The notes: generated by a model from the sequence alone, not told the origin. A stretch of DNA of 62,000 bases from Neocallimastix lanati (nom. inval.) (GCA_016946835.1 JACVTC010000029.1:1210001-1272000), one strand, 5' to 3'; numbered from the stretch's first letter, positions 22,350 through 36,852 are shown. Program-made: numbers and translations.

Positions 22350-22900
22350 GATATATATCATGAATAAGATTAATGTTTTCTTATCATTAAAAGTTTTTTT
22401 TTTTTTTTATTTAATATATTTAATTATATATATGTAAATTTATATAAAAATTTACTTCTAGTTATAAATATTATAAACTCATTAACGAAATATTACATAA
22501 TAAAAATTATCCATTTCTTTTTTTTAACATATCTAATTATACACTTTTTTTAAAATATTTAAATATGATCATAATTATTTATGATGAAATAAATAAATAA
22601 TATATTAGCTTTATTTTTAATATACTACATTAAATACTAATAATATATATATATTTTTATTATAGTTTAATATATACAAGTCAAGTGTATAATTTTTTAT
22701 TAAGATTATAAAAGTTTCTTTTTTATAATAATATATAATTATCATTTATTCATATTAAATAAAAAATATTTTTATTTTTATTAAATTATATCTATTCTTA
22801 GTTATATATTAACCATAGTATAATTACCTAAAATTATTTTATTTTTTCTATATGTTTTTATGACTTTATATCTAAAAAGTATTAAGTCAATTAATCAATA

Positions 22901-22937
<37 letters not shown>
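21807..22937. other. 3' region of the deacetylase gene and A+T-rich spacer
   Basis: An AATAAA-type polyadenylation motif lies 20-30 bp after the stop (about 21834). The rest is homopolymer and TATA-type low-complexity DNA, with A runs at 22321-22349 and 22905-22937. No gene is seen. Confidence 0.5.
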
Positions 22938-22940
<3 letters not shown>

Positions 22941-23050
22941 ATAATTTTAAAGTTATAATTTTATTTTAGTGATTACATGAGTTATTTATAGAATAATATT
23001 AAGAATATTATTGGATGATTACAAGCATATACTAATTTTGACATGTTACA
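22938..23050 (-). repeat. Partial 3' LTR of the minus-strand Copia element
   Basis: On the minus strand, pol is followed by a polypurine tract (GAAGGGGAG, 23059-23051) and then TGTAACATGTCAAAATTAG from 23050, the expected start of an LTR. It runs about 113 bp and stops at an A run of about 33 nt. No matching 5' LTR was found, so its far end cannot be confirmed. Confidence 0.55.
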
Positions 23051-26000
23051 CTCCCCTTCAAATCTAACTTTTGACAGGTTCAAGAGTGAGATTTGTTTAA
23101 TTTATGTCCGAATCATATTTTGGTAAGAACGGAATTTCTGAAGTTATCCATCAATGTATTATTTAGATACTTAGTAAATCCATCGGCAATATTATCGTTA
23201 GATTTAATATATTTTAGTTTGATTTTGTTATCCTTAATGAGGCTTCGGATATGATGGTATTTGATATCTATGTGTTTTGATCTTTTATTAATTGATTGGT
23301 TTTGACAATTATATATTGCAGCCTTATTATCCACATGTATTTATAACGTAGTTCATATTAATATTTAGTTCATTTAATATATTTAAATACCATAGACTAT
23401 GTTTGGCACAGTCACTAATGCTGTAGTACTCTGATTCTGCAGTGAAAGTTACTACAACGTTTTGTAGTTTTGAGTACCAACTAGTTGGCGATTCATCTAT
23501 TATGAAAATAAAACCTGAAGTGGATTTTCTTGTAATTTCATCACCTGCATAGTCTGCGTCAACGATTTTTCTTAAACTTCTGTCTTTTGAAAATTTGATT
23601 CCATAATTTTCTGTGGTCTTGAGGTACCTAAATATCTTCTTCACGTTAAATCAATCTTCCAATGTCGGGTTATTGTTCTTCCTTGCTGCTCTACTCACTG
23701 AGAACGTAATGTCGGGCCTGGTAGATACTGCTAAATATAGAAGATTACCTATAGCGCTTCGATATGTTGTTTCATTAAAACTTTTACTTCTTAAATTAGT
23801 ATCTTCAACGGGTTTTGTGTTTCGTGTCGGATTACATCTTGTTAAGTTATATTTCTTAAGTAGTTCATTTAAGTATCCCTCCTCTGATGTAAGATGTAAC
23901 CATTGTTTACTTTTTCAAATTTTATTCCATTCAAATGACGAAATCCACTTCTCCTATATCTTTGATTTTATATTTTTCTTTTATTTGATCCTTAACGAAT
24001 AATACATCCTTGTCTTTACCTATAATCAAGATATCATCAACGTATACAGTGATGATGCATATTATTTCCTTTGTTTCGTTTTTCCTTTATATAGATACAA
24101 GGGTCACTGACAAGTCTTCTGAAATTCATATCTAGGAGACTATTGTTTAACTCATCGTTCCATTGGCGGCCTGCTTGTTTCAAGCCGTATAGAGAGCTTT
24201 CTTTAGTTTCCAATAACCTTGGTTTGAACCATTGTTGTATCCCTCTGGAGGTTTTATATAAATGTCTTTCGTTTATATCGATTTGCATAATTTTGAAATT
24301 TTCTTGAACCGCTATTGCTACGACAACACGTAAAGAATCTAATTTTAGTGTTGGGGAGAATGTGTAGAGGTAGTCGATTCCGAATCATTGTGAAAACCCT
24401 TTAGCAACCAACCTAGCTTCACGTTTTGTGATCTTGCCCGTATTTCGTCATGTTTGTATTTGAATTACCCATTTGCAATGATACGAGATTTGTGCCTTTG
24501 GGTATATGTTCTACTATTTCGAATACGTTCCTTTGATTCATATTATTTATTTTCTTCCTTTATTGCATTTAACCCATTCATGTTTATCTGGTAAACTGAA
24601 GATATCCTTATATGTTTGTGGTTCTCTTAGATGTGAAATCTAAGGAGAGTATTGATTTATTCTGTATCTTTCTAAATTTATGTGTTGGATTTATGAGTTC
24701 GTCTTTTTCATCTCTCTTGTCGTACTTATTTATGTTATTTAGTGATGCATGATTTTTAATTAAAATCTGGTTTACTGTTGGTCTGGATTATTAGTTTGTC
24801 GTTTTCATTGATTTTATTTGAAAGGTTTATATCATTATTTATGTTTATATGAAATTGTCATGAAATAATCTATTCGAAGGGTTAATTAATTTATCGAAAA
24901 TAATCACTCCCCCTGATTTCGGAGGTGTGGTATAAAATTTGAAAATTCGTAAGGGACTCTAGATCGGAGATTAGCATTACCAGGGTTTTGTTCGAAAAAT
25001 TCGACGGTTCTGGAAAGGATGATTTGATTTGTATTTATATTTAGTATTTTGTAAAAAGAGGACGAATAAGGATTGATAACCGAGGAAGATGCCAGGGAAG
25101 GGCATGGTTTTTAAATTTATTTCTTAAGGACTTGGGAACATAGAAGAATACTCGACAACCGAAAACCTTAAAATGTGAGTAGTCTATATCTTTATTGAAA
25201 AGGATCTTGAAGGGTGTTTTTATTATTGATTCCAGAATGTGGGAGTCTATTGTGGATGTAGTTGGCTGTGTAGACGGAATACTCCCAGAATTGGTGGCAT
25301 AATTTAGCGTCGTTGAGAAGTGCTTTTGGCGGATGAAAATAAGAATTTCCGTTTAGTCTCTCAGCGCGGCCGTTCTGCTGGGGGTTATGAGAAACAGTGA
25401 GTTGATGAATAATGCCTTTAGATCGGCAGAATGAGTTTAAAATTACAAGTTGTTTGAATTCTTTATACCGTTGTCAGAGCGTAATATGCTTAATTGGTTT
25501 GTTGAAAATATTATAAATTTCATTGGTCCAAATGTTGGAATTTTTTGAAAGTATCCATTTCTTATTCTTGCCTTCTAAGAAGTACACCCGGCCGAAACGT
25601 GAATAGTCATCCAAAAAATTGTTAGAAAATATTTGTTTTCCATGAAGGGATTCTTGTACAGGACCTACGATATCTAAATGAACTAAATTCAAAGATAGAG
25701 GTGGTTTTATTTGCTGATTTTCTGAAAAGGAAGTTTTTTTCATTTTTTGAGTTGGAATATATTGGACATTTAGTTTTGATATTTTATTTTTAATAGGTGG
25801 TGTTTTATGTTGTTGTTTATGTTGAAGTGGCCCAACCGTCTATGCCAAAAGATTAATTTTATCAATTTTGGTAATATTGAGTAGATTTTGAAAGTGAATT
25901 TTGTTTTCATAGTTGTGTTTGAAAGTTTAATGGAGCATTCGATAACCATGCAAGGGTAGATACCTTGACTGTCTGATTTTTGTACTCATAATGCGGTTAC

Positions 26001-27166
26001 CGTGGTGATCGTAAATGATGAGGTAAGAATTGTTGTTGTTGTTAGAGAAAAATGATTTTATAATGATCTTTGGTTAGCTTTTGATTAAAATGATATTTTT
26101 TGGTGACCTTTGGAACAAAATAAACGTCTTTTAATAGTATTTTGTTATTGTTAATGAACCCTAGGAAATCTCCTTTTATAAGTTGATTTAATAACTTTAC
26201 CATTTTGGTAATGCTATATTTTCAAAGCATTTTTCAATATTCACTAATAGGTTTGGTAAGTTAGTGATGTGTACTGATGAACCAGAATCAAGGATCCAGG
26301 AAGATATATCATTATTTATAAAGTTTGGGGGTTATTAGAATTCTTATGGATCATGTGGTGCTCTTGTGGCATGTGTATGACACATCCTACGAAGATGCCA
26401 TCCTCAGAATTGAAATTCTTCGAGAAGTTGTCTGAGTGAGCAGTACTGATTGTCCTGATTCTTAACAAAGTTTATTAGTTTATTAATATTTTTTGTCGTA
26501 ATTTTTTGTGCTTATTAAATTTTAATTTAGGATTGCTATGATATTTAGGTTTAATTTTGTTGTTCTTCTTATTAATATAAGATTTACTAATTTTTGCTTG
26601 TTCTATGACATTCTTTTGGGTAATGGCCGAATCTTCCACAATGATAAAATTTTCCATTTCTGTATATCCTAGGTTTATTTTGGAGTTTTCAGGGATTATC
26701 AGGTTTTGGATTGTTTATCAGTTAGAAAAAATGGGTTTAGGTTCAACTTCAAATTTCAAAATTTGATTCTTTCATGTTTGAGAATACGATGTCAGGTAAT
26801 ACGATTTTTTTTTTTTTTACGTATTCACACAGTTTTTCCAAATCATTTTTATTTTGAAACACATTTATGAAACGTAAGTTTTCCGGTAAGGCTCTATTCA
26901 ATAGGCCTGCCTTTGTTGGTTGGTTCAATATCATGGTCAAGATTTTCTAATTCATCGATAGCATTTTGGAGGGTTGCAATGAATATATATTGATGTCCTG
27001 TTCTTCATCGTATTTTAGTGAGTTTTATTTTTTATTCCTAATTTCGAGTTTTCTTCTTTCGGCACTTCTTACAAATGATTTTTCTAAGGTCACCCATATT
27101 TGATGGGCAGTTTTCCCATGGCCAGTAATGATTTTTCTGGTTTTCTCTCCCAGACTGTTGAATAAA
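23051..27166 (-). pseudogene. Copia retrotransposon gag-pol, 5'-truncated and degenerate
   Basis: Read on the minus strand from 27166. Gag (FNSLGEKTRKIITGHGKTAH, then NRALPENLRFINVFQ at 26900) lacks its first ~110 residues. Protease (SSWILDSGSSVHIT) is at about 26310-26270. Integrase has HLDIVGPVQES (25680), LRSDNG (25475), and HNPQQNGRAERLNG at about 25400-25345. RT has VAKGFSQ, SPTLKLDSLRVVVAIAVQ (24370-24310), SLYGLKQAGRQWNDEL and YVDDILII (about 24045-24020). RNase H has DADYAGDEITRKSTSGF (23560), TAESEYYSIS, and MDNKAAIYNCQNQSI with ADGFTKYL (23334-23150). Many stops and shifts break the frame. It is the same family as the element at 52300-58546 (Gag, RT and RNase H align throughout) but far older. 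Its G+C is visibly above the surrounding DNA. The truncated gag end abuts a T run at 27183-27199. Confidence 0.93.
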
Positions 27167-27566
27167 ATAGTTTAATTATATGTTTTTTTTTTTTTTTTTA
27201 ATTGTAAAATATTTTTAAGAAAATATTTTATTTTTTAAATAATAGGATATAAAATATTCATATAATTATTTATTATTTATATTTAATTATATATTATTTA
27301 TATTTGATTATTTATTTATTTTTATTAATTAAATTTAATTATTTATTATAAAAAAATTAATATTAATTATTCAGTCTTTTTTGTTTCAAAGTAATAAAGA
27401 AAATGTTCAAAACATTTTATTTTTTAATAATTAACACTAATATATTTATTTCTAAACCTGATTATATTTTATTTAATTATTTATAATTGTATCAAAAAAT
27501 ATTAAAAAATTTTTGGAGTTAAATTAAATAATATGAAAGCTACTTTGAGAAATTCAACCAACTTTT
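27167..27566. other. A+T-rich spacer
   Basis: Low-complexity DNA between the truncated Copia element and the large heptamer array. Nothing recognisable. Confidence 0.4.
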
Positions 27567-30050
27567 CATTATTATTTATTTATTTATTATTTAATTATTT
27601 ATTATTTATTATTTAATTATTTATTATTTAATTATTTATTATATTTTTATTATTTAATTATTTATTATTTAATTATTTATTATTTATTATTTTATTTATT
27701 ATTTATTATTATTTATTATTTATTTATTATTTATTATTTATTATTTATTATTTATTATTATTTATTATTTATTATTTATTATTTATTATTCAATTATTTA
27801 TTATTTATTATTTATTATTCAATTATTTATTATTCAATTATTTATTATTTATTATTTATTATTTATTATTTATTATTTATTATTATTTATTATTATTTAT
27901 TATTTAATTATTTATTATTTATTATTTATTATTTATTATTTATTATTTATTATTTATTATTTATTATTTATTATTTATTATTTATTATTTATTATTTATT
28001 ATTATTTATTATTATTTATTATTTATTATTTATTATTTATTATTTATTATTATTTATTATTATTTATTATATATTATTTATTATTTATTATATATTATTT
28101 ATTATTTATTATTATTTATTATTATTTATTATTTATTATTTATTATTTATTATTTATTATATATTATTTATTATTTATTATTTATTATTTATTATTTATT
28201 ATTTATTATTTATTATTTATTATTTATTATTTATTATTTATTATTTATTATTTATTATTTATTATTTATTATTTATTATTTATTATTATTTATTATTATT
28301 TATTATATATTATTTATTATTTATTATTTATTATTTATTATTTATTATTTATTATTTATTATTTATTATTTATTATATATTATTTATTATTTATTATTTA
28401 TTATTTATTATTTATTATTTATTATTTATTATTTATTATTATTTATTATTATTTATTATTATTTATTATATATTATTTATTATTTATTATTTATTATTTA
28501 TTATTTATTATTTATTATTTATTATTTATTATTTATTATTATTTATTATTATTTATTATATATTATTTATTATTTATTATTTATTATTTATTATTATTTA
28601 TTATTATTTATTATATATTATTTATTATTTATTATTTATTATTTATTATTTATTATTTATTATTTATTATATATTATTTATTATTTATTATTTATTATTT
28701 ATTATATATTATTTATTATTTATTATTTATTATATATTATTTATTATTTATTATTTATTATTTATTATTTATTATTTATTATTTATTATATATTATTTAT
28801 TATTTATTATTTATTATTTATTATTTATTATTTATTATTTATTATTTATTATTTATTATTTATTATATATTATTTATTATTTATTACTTATTATTTATTA
28901 TTTATTATTTATTATTTATTATTTATTATTTATTATTTATTATTTATTATTTATTATTTATTATTTATTATTTATTATTTATTATTTATTATTTATTATT
29001 TATTATTTATTATATATTATTTATTATTTATTATTTATTATTATTATTATTTATTATTTATTACTTATTATTTATTATTTATTATTTATTATTTATTATT
29101 TATTATTTATTATTTATTATTTATTATTTATTATTTATTATTTATTATTTATTATTTATTATTTATTATTTATTATTTATTATTTATTATTTATTATATA
29201 TTATTTATTATTTATTATTTATTATTTATTATATATTATTTATTATTTATTATTTATTATTTATTATTTATTATTTATTATTTATTATTTATTATTTATT
29301 ATTTATTATTTATTATTTATTATTTATTATTTATTATTTATTATTTATTATTTATTATTTATTATTTATTATTTATTATTTATTATTTATTATTTATTAT
29401 TATTTATTATTATTTATTATATATTATTTATTATTTATTATTTATTATTTATTATTTATTATTTATTATTATTTATTATTATTTATTATATATTATTTAT
29501 TATTTATTATTATTATTTATTATTTATTATTTATTATTTATTATTTATTATTTATTATTTATTATTTATTATTTATTATTTATTATTTATTATTTATTAT
29601 TTATTATATATTATTTATTATTTATTATTTATTATTTATTATATATTATTTATTATTTATTACTTATTATTTATTATTTATTATTTATTATTTATTATTT
29701 ATTATTTATTATTTATTATTTATTATTTATTATTTATTATTTATTATTTATTATTTATTATTTATTATTTATTATTTATTATTATTTATTATTATTTATT
29801 ATATATTATTTATTATTTATTATTTATTATTTATTATTTATTATTTATTATTTATTATTTATTATTTATTATTTATTATTTATTATTTATTATTTATTAT
29901 TTATTTATTTATTATTTATTATTTATTATTTATTATTTATTATTTATTATTTATTATTTATTATTTATTATTTATTATTTATTATTTATTATTTATTATT
30001 TATTATTTATTATTTATTATTTATTATTTATTTGTATATTATTTATTATT
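27567..30050 (+). repeat. Large (about 2.5 kb) ATTATTT heptamer array upstream of copy C
   Basis: Almost uninterrupted 7-bp units ATTATTT on the plus strand. Variant units (ATTATAT; units shortened to ATT; rare ATTACTT) recur in groups, giving a higher-order pattern. It is followed by the same TTTTTAATGTGGAAAATTAT text that follows the arrays before copies B and D. Confidence 0.97.
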
Positions 30051-30337
30051 TTATTTATTTTTTTAATTTTTTTAATGTGGAAAATTATATAAATAAATTT
30101 TTAACTGAACCGAATAAAGAAGAAAAAATTTTTTAACTCAGAGATTAACAATTCATTCTCTATTTTCTTATTTATTTTATTATAAAAAGTGTTAAGTAAA
30201 AATAAAAATAAAAAATCGATTATGCTTATTTTATACATTTAAATAATTAATTTCATTGGTTTAAATATATTAAATATTAAATATTAATTCTTATTTTTGA
30301 TATTTATTTCATTTCACAAAATTTTTACTATTTTTAA

Positions 30338-30450
30338 TTAAATCAATTTAAAAAATTTTGTTCATATAAATAATAAATTTTTTCCTTTTAAAATCAAAAT
30401 TAATTTTAAACTATATAAAAATTTTATAGTTTGATTAAAATTATATATAT
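30338..30450 (+). promoter_or_regulatory. Conserved upstream block of copy C, displaced from its gene
   Basis: Same block as 11221-11340 and 45845-45960, but about 820 bp before the ATG instead of about 115 because of the insertion at 30451-31135. Confidence 0.4.
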
Positions 30451-31135
30451 TGATAACAGTATAATATATTTATTAATATTATGTTATTCTAAAGTTGTAG
30501 TTAAATTCTAACTTTTAAGATAGAACTATTTTACAACTTTTAATGTTAAAATTTATAAAGAAAGTTTTGTTTATTTTTTTATAATAAATATAAAACTATT
30601 AATTTCACATAAAATTTATTTTATAAATAATTACACAAAAATTTATTTATTATTCAAAGAAGTTATATTTTCAATAATATTAACCTATAAATATTAATTA
30701 TTTATATTTTCAATAATGTTAAACTTAACTTAATAATATTAATTATTTATTTATTATTTAATTTATTAATAACACTTCATTATATTTTGACTAATTTTAT
30801 TTCTTCGCTTCCTAAAAAGTCCCCTTCTAAAATGTTTATTTAATATTTTCTTTTTTATGAAATATTTCTTCTTTTTTAGAGTTCATAACTTAATTTAATA
30901 TATTTTAATAATAAAATATAAAGAAAATATGAAATAATATATAATAAAGTTTAAAGATAATATATTATACTAATGAAGAATAAATAAATAAAATATAGTT
31001 TTAATATAACTTTACAGAATATAAAAGGATAATTTAATATAACTTTTCTAATACATTAATTTGATACATTTGTATTGATTTTCTTTTTTCACATTTTTTA
31101 TAAAGTTTACTTAATATCTTGAAAATTCTTTATCA
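30451..31135. mobile_element. Possible 685-bp non-autonomous insertion in the copy C promoter
   Basis: Absent from the aligned promoters of copies B and D. It begins TGATAA and ends TTATCA (a 6-bp inverted match) and is flanked by TATATAT on both sides, which the empty copies carry once. No coding content. The TIR is short and the flank is low complexity, so transposition is only a suggestion. Confidence 0.35.
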
Positions 31136-31268
31136 TATATATTTATTAAAATTAATTTTTTTTTTTTTTTTTAGAGAAAAATAGAAAAGAAAGAAAAAAT
31201 TAAAAAATAAATAATAATACATAATTAACTTTAATTTATTTTCATTTTTTGAAAACTTAACGTATATT

Positions 31269-34200
31269 ATGAATTACTTTCTTGAAAATAAATATTATGA
31301 AATAAAAATAATTATTGAAAGAAATAATCTAATTGGGTTAAAAGAATATATTAAAACTAATCGGATTAACTTAAGATATTATAATGAAACTTCCAAAGAT
31401 ATTTTAATATTGGCAATTTTAAAAGGGGCTTATATTTGTTTAATAGATTTTATATTGAAAGAATGTCAATATGAATCCTTAAATTATAAATTAGGGTATA
31501 TAGAATGTGGTTATGAAGTAAAGATCAATATGTATGAATATATTCCTCTATATATTTCTATTGCAAAAGAAAATTTTGAACTATCAGATTTATTAATAAA
31601 AAATAACGCTGATATTAATTACAACGAAGGAATAATTGTAAAGAGATTATTCAGTTATGGATTATTGACTAATAAAAAATTGAATTATATGATAAAAAAT
31701 GGTTTAGAAGCAAAATGGCTTTTAGATATTTTTTTATATAATGATCGTGTCAACGATACTCTATTAAATTCCATATTTAATTATACAGAAATAAATAGTT
31801 ACATTATTAACCATACAAGAATAAGTAATGACAATATTATATAATTATTAAGTTATTATAAAAATAAAATACCATTACCCATCAAGTATATAAAAAATAT
31901 TTTAGGAGGGTATGAAAAAAAAAATTAAAAATTGCAAAATTTTTATTAATTGAATTCATCAAAAATAAAAAATATAACTATGTTCATTATTTATTAAACT
32001 ATGAAAAAGAAATTAAAGATTTTTTAATGCAACATATCTATGATAATGTTGATATCGTCGGATCATTATTTGATAATTATAATAAACCAGATAAATTAAT
32101 TTTAAATTTATTAATTAATCAAGGTTTAGATGTTAATAAAAATAATAATAATGGTCATTCTTTATTATTCTATGCTGTTGCTCATAAAAATTTAAATTTT
32201 ACAAAGGATTTATCGGAAACAGCTGCCTCCATCATTGAACCATCAATTATTCATTATATTCATAATATTATCAATATATTAAAATCCTTTATTATGAATT
32301 TAAGTATATATAAAAAATTTATGGAAGAAGGTTTAAATTTAAATCAAGAAGATAAGGAAAGAAATACATTATTAATATATGCCCTTGAAGCTAGACATTA
32401 TGAAACAATTCAATATTTATTTGAGCACACTGCAAATATTGATGTTATCAATAATCATATAGAAATAATAAAACTGTTAAAATTCGATAAGATTAGTTTT
32501 AATAAAGAGATTCGAAAAGTATTAGATTTACTAATAAAATATGGTTTAGATATCAATCGTAAAGACAATGATGACAATACCCCATTAATCTATGCTATTA
32601 ATGTTAAAAATGAAGAAATAGTATCTTATTTTTTAAATCATCAAGCTAATATTCAAGCAGTGAATGAAAAAATTATTATAATTGATTCTTTAATTGTTAA
32701 TAAAAATGTTAGAAATTATTATTATAGTCATTCAGATACAGATAAAGAAATCAAAAATAATATTTTGAAGATGTTAATAAATCATGGATTAAACGTTAAT
32801 TCTGTAGATAAAGAGGGAAAATTACCCATAGTTTATGCCATTGAAAAAAATAATAAAGAAGTTTTAAAGCTTTTCTTTAATCATCATGCTGACATTGATT
32901 ATTTTAATAATGATATTTCATTAATAAAAGCTTTATTCATTAACAATGAAGAGTATTATTATAGGGAATATTGTTATAAAAAAAAACTTGAATCATTAAA
33001 GCTTTTGGAGGAACATGGATTGGATTTAGAAAGAAGTGATAATGATCATAAATATCCATTAATCTATGCTCTTGAAGCAGAAAATGATTTTGCATTTCAA
33101 TATTTATTAGAAAAAGAATTAGATTTTAAATCATTCATTTCTACATTATACAATCGTCTGAGTGAACTTTCATTACTACTAAATGATTATAACAATATCT
33201 TTGATCTATTAATTAAAAATGGATTTGATGTTAATCGTAAAGATCAACATGGAAAAACTTTATTAAACTATGAAATTGAGAAAAAGGAAACCGATAGTAG
33301 TATAATATTTTATTTATTAGAATTTAGAAGGAACTTTAATTTAAAAATGACACAAAATAAAGAATCATTTTTTGAATATTTAAGGAGTTTTAGTATTTTT
33401 CAATCATCATTGTATTTCTCTTATCATATCACAAATGCCCAAGAGAATATTATTAATTATTTTAATAATAATATTTCTATATTTGAATCAATATTTAAAG
33501 AGGCAGATAATTTAAAAATAATTAATTTCTTAATAATTTTAATACATAATGGATTAAATATTGATGGGATGAAAAAGGAAATTCCTTATTAGTATATGCT
33601 ATAAATGAAAAAAGGGAAGGCGTTGTTTATTACTTATTGAAATATAATAGTTCAATGAAACCAATCAATACCAAAATAGAAATATTAAAGCCATTAATTC
33701 TGGTAAAAAAATATTTTAATTATGTTAAAATAATTTTATTAAAAAATATTCGAATTTTAAAAATGTTAATTCAATATGGCATCGATATTAATTCAAAAGA
33801 TAGAGAAGGAAAGACACTATTATTTTATGCAATTAAAGAGGAGGATAAATTTATAGTGAATTATTTATTAAAAAATCATGCATCTATTCAATCCGTCAAT
33901 GAAAACATTAAATGCTTAAAAGAATTAACCAAAAATAAAAAAAAAAAGGAAAATAAATTATTAGAAACTTTTGAATTTAGAATAAAAAATAAATTTAATA
34001 TTTTAGATTTATTATTGGAATATGGATTAGATATTAATGATGAAGATGAAGAAAGAAAAATATTATTATTATATGCTATTGAGGATGAAAATGAATTTAT
34101 TGTGAATTATTTGTTAGAAAATCATGCATCAATTCATTCCGTCAATGAAAACATTAAATGCTTAAGAAAATTAACTAAAAAAAAAAAAGAAAATGAAAAG

Positions 34201-36852
34201 GAATTATTAGGAACTTTTGAATTTAGGGTGAAAAATAAATTTGATATCTTAAAATTATTATTAAAATATGGTTTAAATATTGATGCTAAAGATGAAGAAA
34301 GAAAAACATTATTATTGTATGCCATTGAGGATGAAAATGAACTTATTGTAAATTATTTGTTAGAAAATCATGCATCAATTCATTCCGTCAATGAAAACAT
34401 TAAATGCTTAAAGGAATTTACAATAAATAAAAAAGGAAATGAAAAGGAATTAATAGAATCATTTGAATTTAGGGTGAAAAATAAATTTAATATCATAAAA
34501 TTATTATTAAAATATGGTTTAGATATCAATGCTAAAGATGAAGAAGGAAAAACATTATTATTGTATGCTATTAATGAAGTTAATGAATTTTTATTTTATT
34601 ATTTAATAAAAAATAAAGCATCTCTTAAATCACTTCAAGCTTATAATATTAAAGTATTAGTAAAATTTATAGTTCGTATCAATGAAAATGAAAATGTATT
34701 GAATAAATTGATTAAATATACTAATAAAGAAAAAGAAGAAGAAAAATGTATTAAAATTTTAAATTTAAAAATTCAAAATGGTTTTGATATTAATGATAAG
34801 GATGAAGAAGGAAATACCATTTTAATATATGCCATTGAAGTAAGAAAAATATCTGTTATTCAATATTTGTTGGAGAGAAATGCTTCTCTTAAATCAGTTA
34901 ATTCTAAAATTGAAATTTTAAAACCATTGATAACTAATATCATTCCAAAGAGTGGTTCGGATGAGGAACAAATATGTAATATTGATGATTTAAATTTTAA
35001 TATTTTAAAATTATTAATTGACTATGGTTTAAATATGGAAAATAATAAAAAAATATTACATTACGCTATTCAAAATAGTAACACCAGAATTGTTAATTAC
35101 TTTTTTGATTATGGATTGACAATTGATATTAATAGTAACTTCGGAAAAATATTATTATATCAACAAAAGATGAAAAATTCAAATCCTGAGATTGATCAGA
35201 TTATTGAAAATTTATTGAATAATAAAAAATTTATTTTTAAGATTAGTTGTAACATAAAATTAATAAGATCATTATTTAATTCAATTCAAAGAGAATCAAT
35301 ACTATTAAAATTATTAATTCAAAATGGATTGGATGTTAATGCTGCTGATGAAGACAAACATTCTTTATTATATTATGCTATTGAAACGGATTATCAAGAA
35401 ATAATTCCATGCTTATTTAAGTATGGAGCTAAAATAGATTCTATTTATCATGATATCAGTGTAGTTAAAATTTTATTCATTCACACCGTAGAATCTAATG
35501 ATAAAATTAGGTTCAATATATTAAAAATATTAATTGAAAATGGATTAAATATTAATTATGAAGATCATGAAGGAAAAACCCTTTTACTTCATGCCATTGA
35601 CACAAAACATTATTCCATCATTAATTATTTATTGAAAAGTCATGCCTATGATAAATTAGTTATTCCTAGATCTAAATTAAAATATTTAATAACAAAATAT
35701 GATAATAGAATGATTAACTATCTCTTTGATTATGGAATTACTACAAATATTAAAAGTTATGATGGAAGATTATTATTGAGAAAAAGAAAATGGGAACAAT
35801 CGAATCCTCAAATCAATCATCTCATTAACGATTTATTATTTAATGGACTAGATATAGCAAAAATTAATGATAATATAAAATTAATAAAGCCATTATTTAA
35901 TTCAATACAAGGAGGAGAATCGATGGTTTTAAAATTATTAATTCAAAATGGATTAAATGTTAATTCCGTTGATGAAGATAATCACTCTTTATTGTGTTAT
36001 GCTATTGAATTGGATTATCTAAAAATTGTTCCATATTTATTAAAATATGGTGCTAAAGTAGATACTATTCAAAAAGATATTAAAGTAATTAAGAATCTCT
36101 TTATTCATACCACAAAATATAAAGATAAAATAAAATTTAATATATTAAAAATTTTGATTGAAAATGGATTAAATATTAAGTTTGATGATGATAATGATGA
36201 TGGAAAGAAGATAATACGTTATATCTTTGAAAATAATAGTCATAACATTTTAAAATATTTATTGAAACATGGATTAGATATTCAATATATAAATGAAAAT
36301 ACTAACCTTCTTCAACCCTTAATTTATGTTTCAAATAAAAACGTAATCAACATTCTTGATGTATTACTTGAAAATGGACTAAAAATTAATAATAGAGATA
36401 AAAGTGGTAAAACCTTATTAGATTATTGCAATGATAATAATAAAAAAGAAATTATTAAAGTTATAAAAGAATATGAAATGAATAATGTAAATAATATTCC
36501 ATTAGGTATTTATTTCGAAAATATGGAAAGAAATAATCGCAATAAATTTAAATCATTTAAGGATACCACATGTGAGGATTATTATTATTATTATTGCAAT
36601 GATGAAAAAGAAGTTAATTATGATTATGAATATTATGATTATGAATATTATAATTATGGTTATGATGATTATGGTTATGATGATTATGAATATAATAATT
36701 ATTATGAAGGTATTTATTATGAAGATTATGAAGATAATTATTATAATGATTATGATAATTATTATTCAGTTACCTATAAAAAATAACGTAAAACTTCTCA
36801 TAAAAATAAAGGCATCAAATATACCAGTAAAATAAAAATTGTACTACAATAA
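31269..36852 (+). pseudogene. Ankyrin-repeat protein copy C, inactivated by four lesions
   Basis: Same architecture as copies B and D, starting at the homologous ATG 31269. Lesions seen by alignment to B: CAA to TAA at about 31841-31843; a net +2 change at about 31907-31926 (ends the N-terminal region in the wrong frame); a net -4 change near 33565-33580 (frame lost at the repeat after NGLNIDG); and TAT to TAA at 36784-36786, removing the last 22 codons. The remaining frames are long (32027-33592, 33637-36786) and well conserved, so inactivation is fairly recent. Three 82-residue units are present (about 33886-34571). The N-terminal region is the most divergent of the set (GAYICLIDF, YIECGYEVKINMYEY where B and D have GASINIIDF and VNEDLLHEHNYNMNE), and the C-terminal segment (GIYFENMERNN) matches copy D. 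Translation of fragments cannot be excluded. Confidence 0.92.

Larger units (their letters stand above)
30051..31268 (+). other. 5' flank of copy C
   Basis: Contains the AATGTGGAAAATTAT and AACTGAACCGAATAAAGAAG blocks shared with copy D (45765-45822), the conserved upstream block (30338-30450), and an extra ~685 bp (30451-31135) that separates this block from the start codon. An A/T-rich leader follows (31140-31268, resembling 11340-11457 and 45960-46074). No gene is seen. Confidence 0.6.

Noticed and set aside
27567-30050. CRISPR-like array
   Set aside because: Units are contiguous 7-mers without spacers, in a eukaryotic context.
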